A stretch of DNA of 6,095 nt from Paracoccaceae bacterium (GTDB lineage: Bacteria; Pseudomonadota; Alphaproteobacteria; Rhodobacterales; Rhodobacteraceae), in NCBI GenBank assembly GCA_026982515.1, contig JALSGY010000040.1, positions 1 to 6,095 on the forward strand, given 5' to 3'. Made by a program: the position numbers and the translations under genes. Each line of letters opens with the position of its first letter. Positions within the stretch are counted from its first letter, which is position 1. Below are positions 5,958 through 6,095 of this stretch, piece by piece. The notes beneath the pieces were generated by a model. It made no database searches. It was not told where the DNA came from and was given only the letters and a program-made list of their open reading frames with translations.

Positions 5958-6095
5958 TGTTTTTGCCCCCTCAACAAAATTGTACGAAGCACGCCAAACT
6001 CTCGCCCCAATCCAACGGCCATATAACGTCATGCCAAGACGGAGACAGGCCAGCGCAAGCAACGGCCACGGGATCCGCCGAGGTCATGTGGAAAC

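Larger units (their letters stand above)
5769..6095. other. AT-rich intergenic region upstream of the leftward operon
   Basis: About 327 bases with no convincing gene. The part from roughly 5790 to 5990 is much richer in A/T than the rest of the window, with T-runs at 5916-5921 and 5960-5964, and is the likely promoter region for the lytic transglycosylase-UbiA operon. Composition returns toward GC-rich after about 6000. Minus-strand frames at the right edge are open for short distances, but none shows a recognisable protein family. Confidence 0.6.

Noticed and set aside
6085..6095. Plus-strand ATG at the right edge after GAGG (gene starting rightward)
   Set aside because: The spacing is only 2 bases, and only three codons are visible, so it cannot be supported.

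Overview
The window is very GC-rich protein-coding DNA (strong G/C preference at third codon positions, genes packed with short overlaps) and looks like an alphaproteobacterial chromosome, most likely Rhodobacterales or a close relative. This assignment rests on composition, on the style of the lytic transglycosylase, and on the tail of a 3-oxoacid CoA-transferase beta subunit at the left edge. It is an inference, since there is no rRNA or other marker gene. There is no sign of an insertion sequence, CRISPR array, tRNA or prophage.

Layout. Positions 2-235 (+) hold the 3' end of scoB, closed by a textbook intrinsic terminator (263-296). A tightly packed plus-strand operon follows. It encodes a polytopic membrane protein of the lysylphosphatidylglycerol-synthase transmembrane (UPF0104) family (373-1386), a DprE1-like FAD oxidoreductase (1367-2677) and a DprE2-like short-chain dehydrogenase (2677-3414). 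Facing it on the minus strand is a second operon, transcribed leftward: a periplasmic lytic transglycosylase (5768-4944), then a fused HAD-phosphatase/UbiA prenyltransferase (4957-3503). The two operons converge on an 88-base gap at 3415-3502. The right end (5769-6095) is a non-coding, conspicuously AT-rich stretch that probably carries the promoter of the leftward operon.

How the genes fit together. UbiA, HAD phosphatase, DprE1 and DprE2 match, step for step, the mycobacterial route to decaprenyl-phospho-arabinose. That route is: transfer of phosphoribose from PRPP to polyprenyl phosphate (Rv3806c), dephosphorylation, then 2'-epimerisation by oxidation (DprE1) and reduction (DprE2). The membrane protein is a reasonable candidate for moving the lipid-linked sugar across the inner membrane. 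The window therefore appears to encode a compact, Gram-negative polyprenyl-phospho-D-arabinose (or related pentose) donor pathway, placed next to a cell-wall lytic enzyme. No arabinosyltransferase or acceptor is encoded here, so the final product is unknown. A notable detail is that the DprE1-like protein has alanine where M. tuberculosis DprE1 has the benzothiazinone-reactive Cys387.
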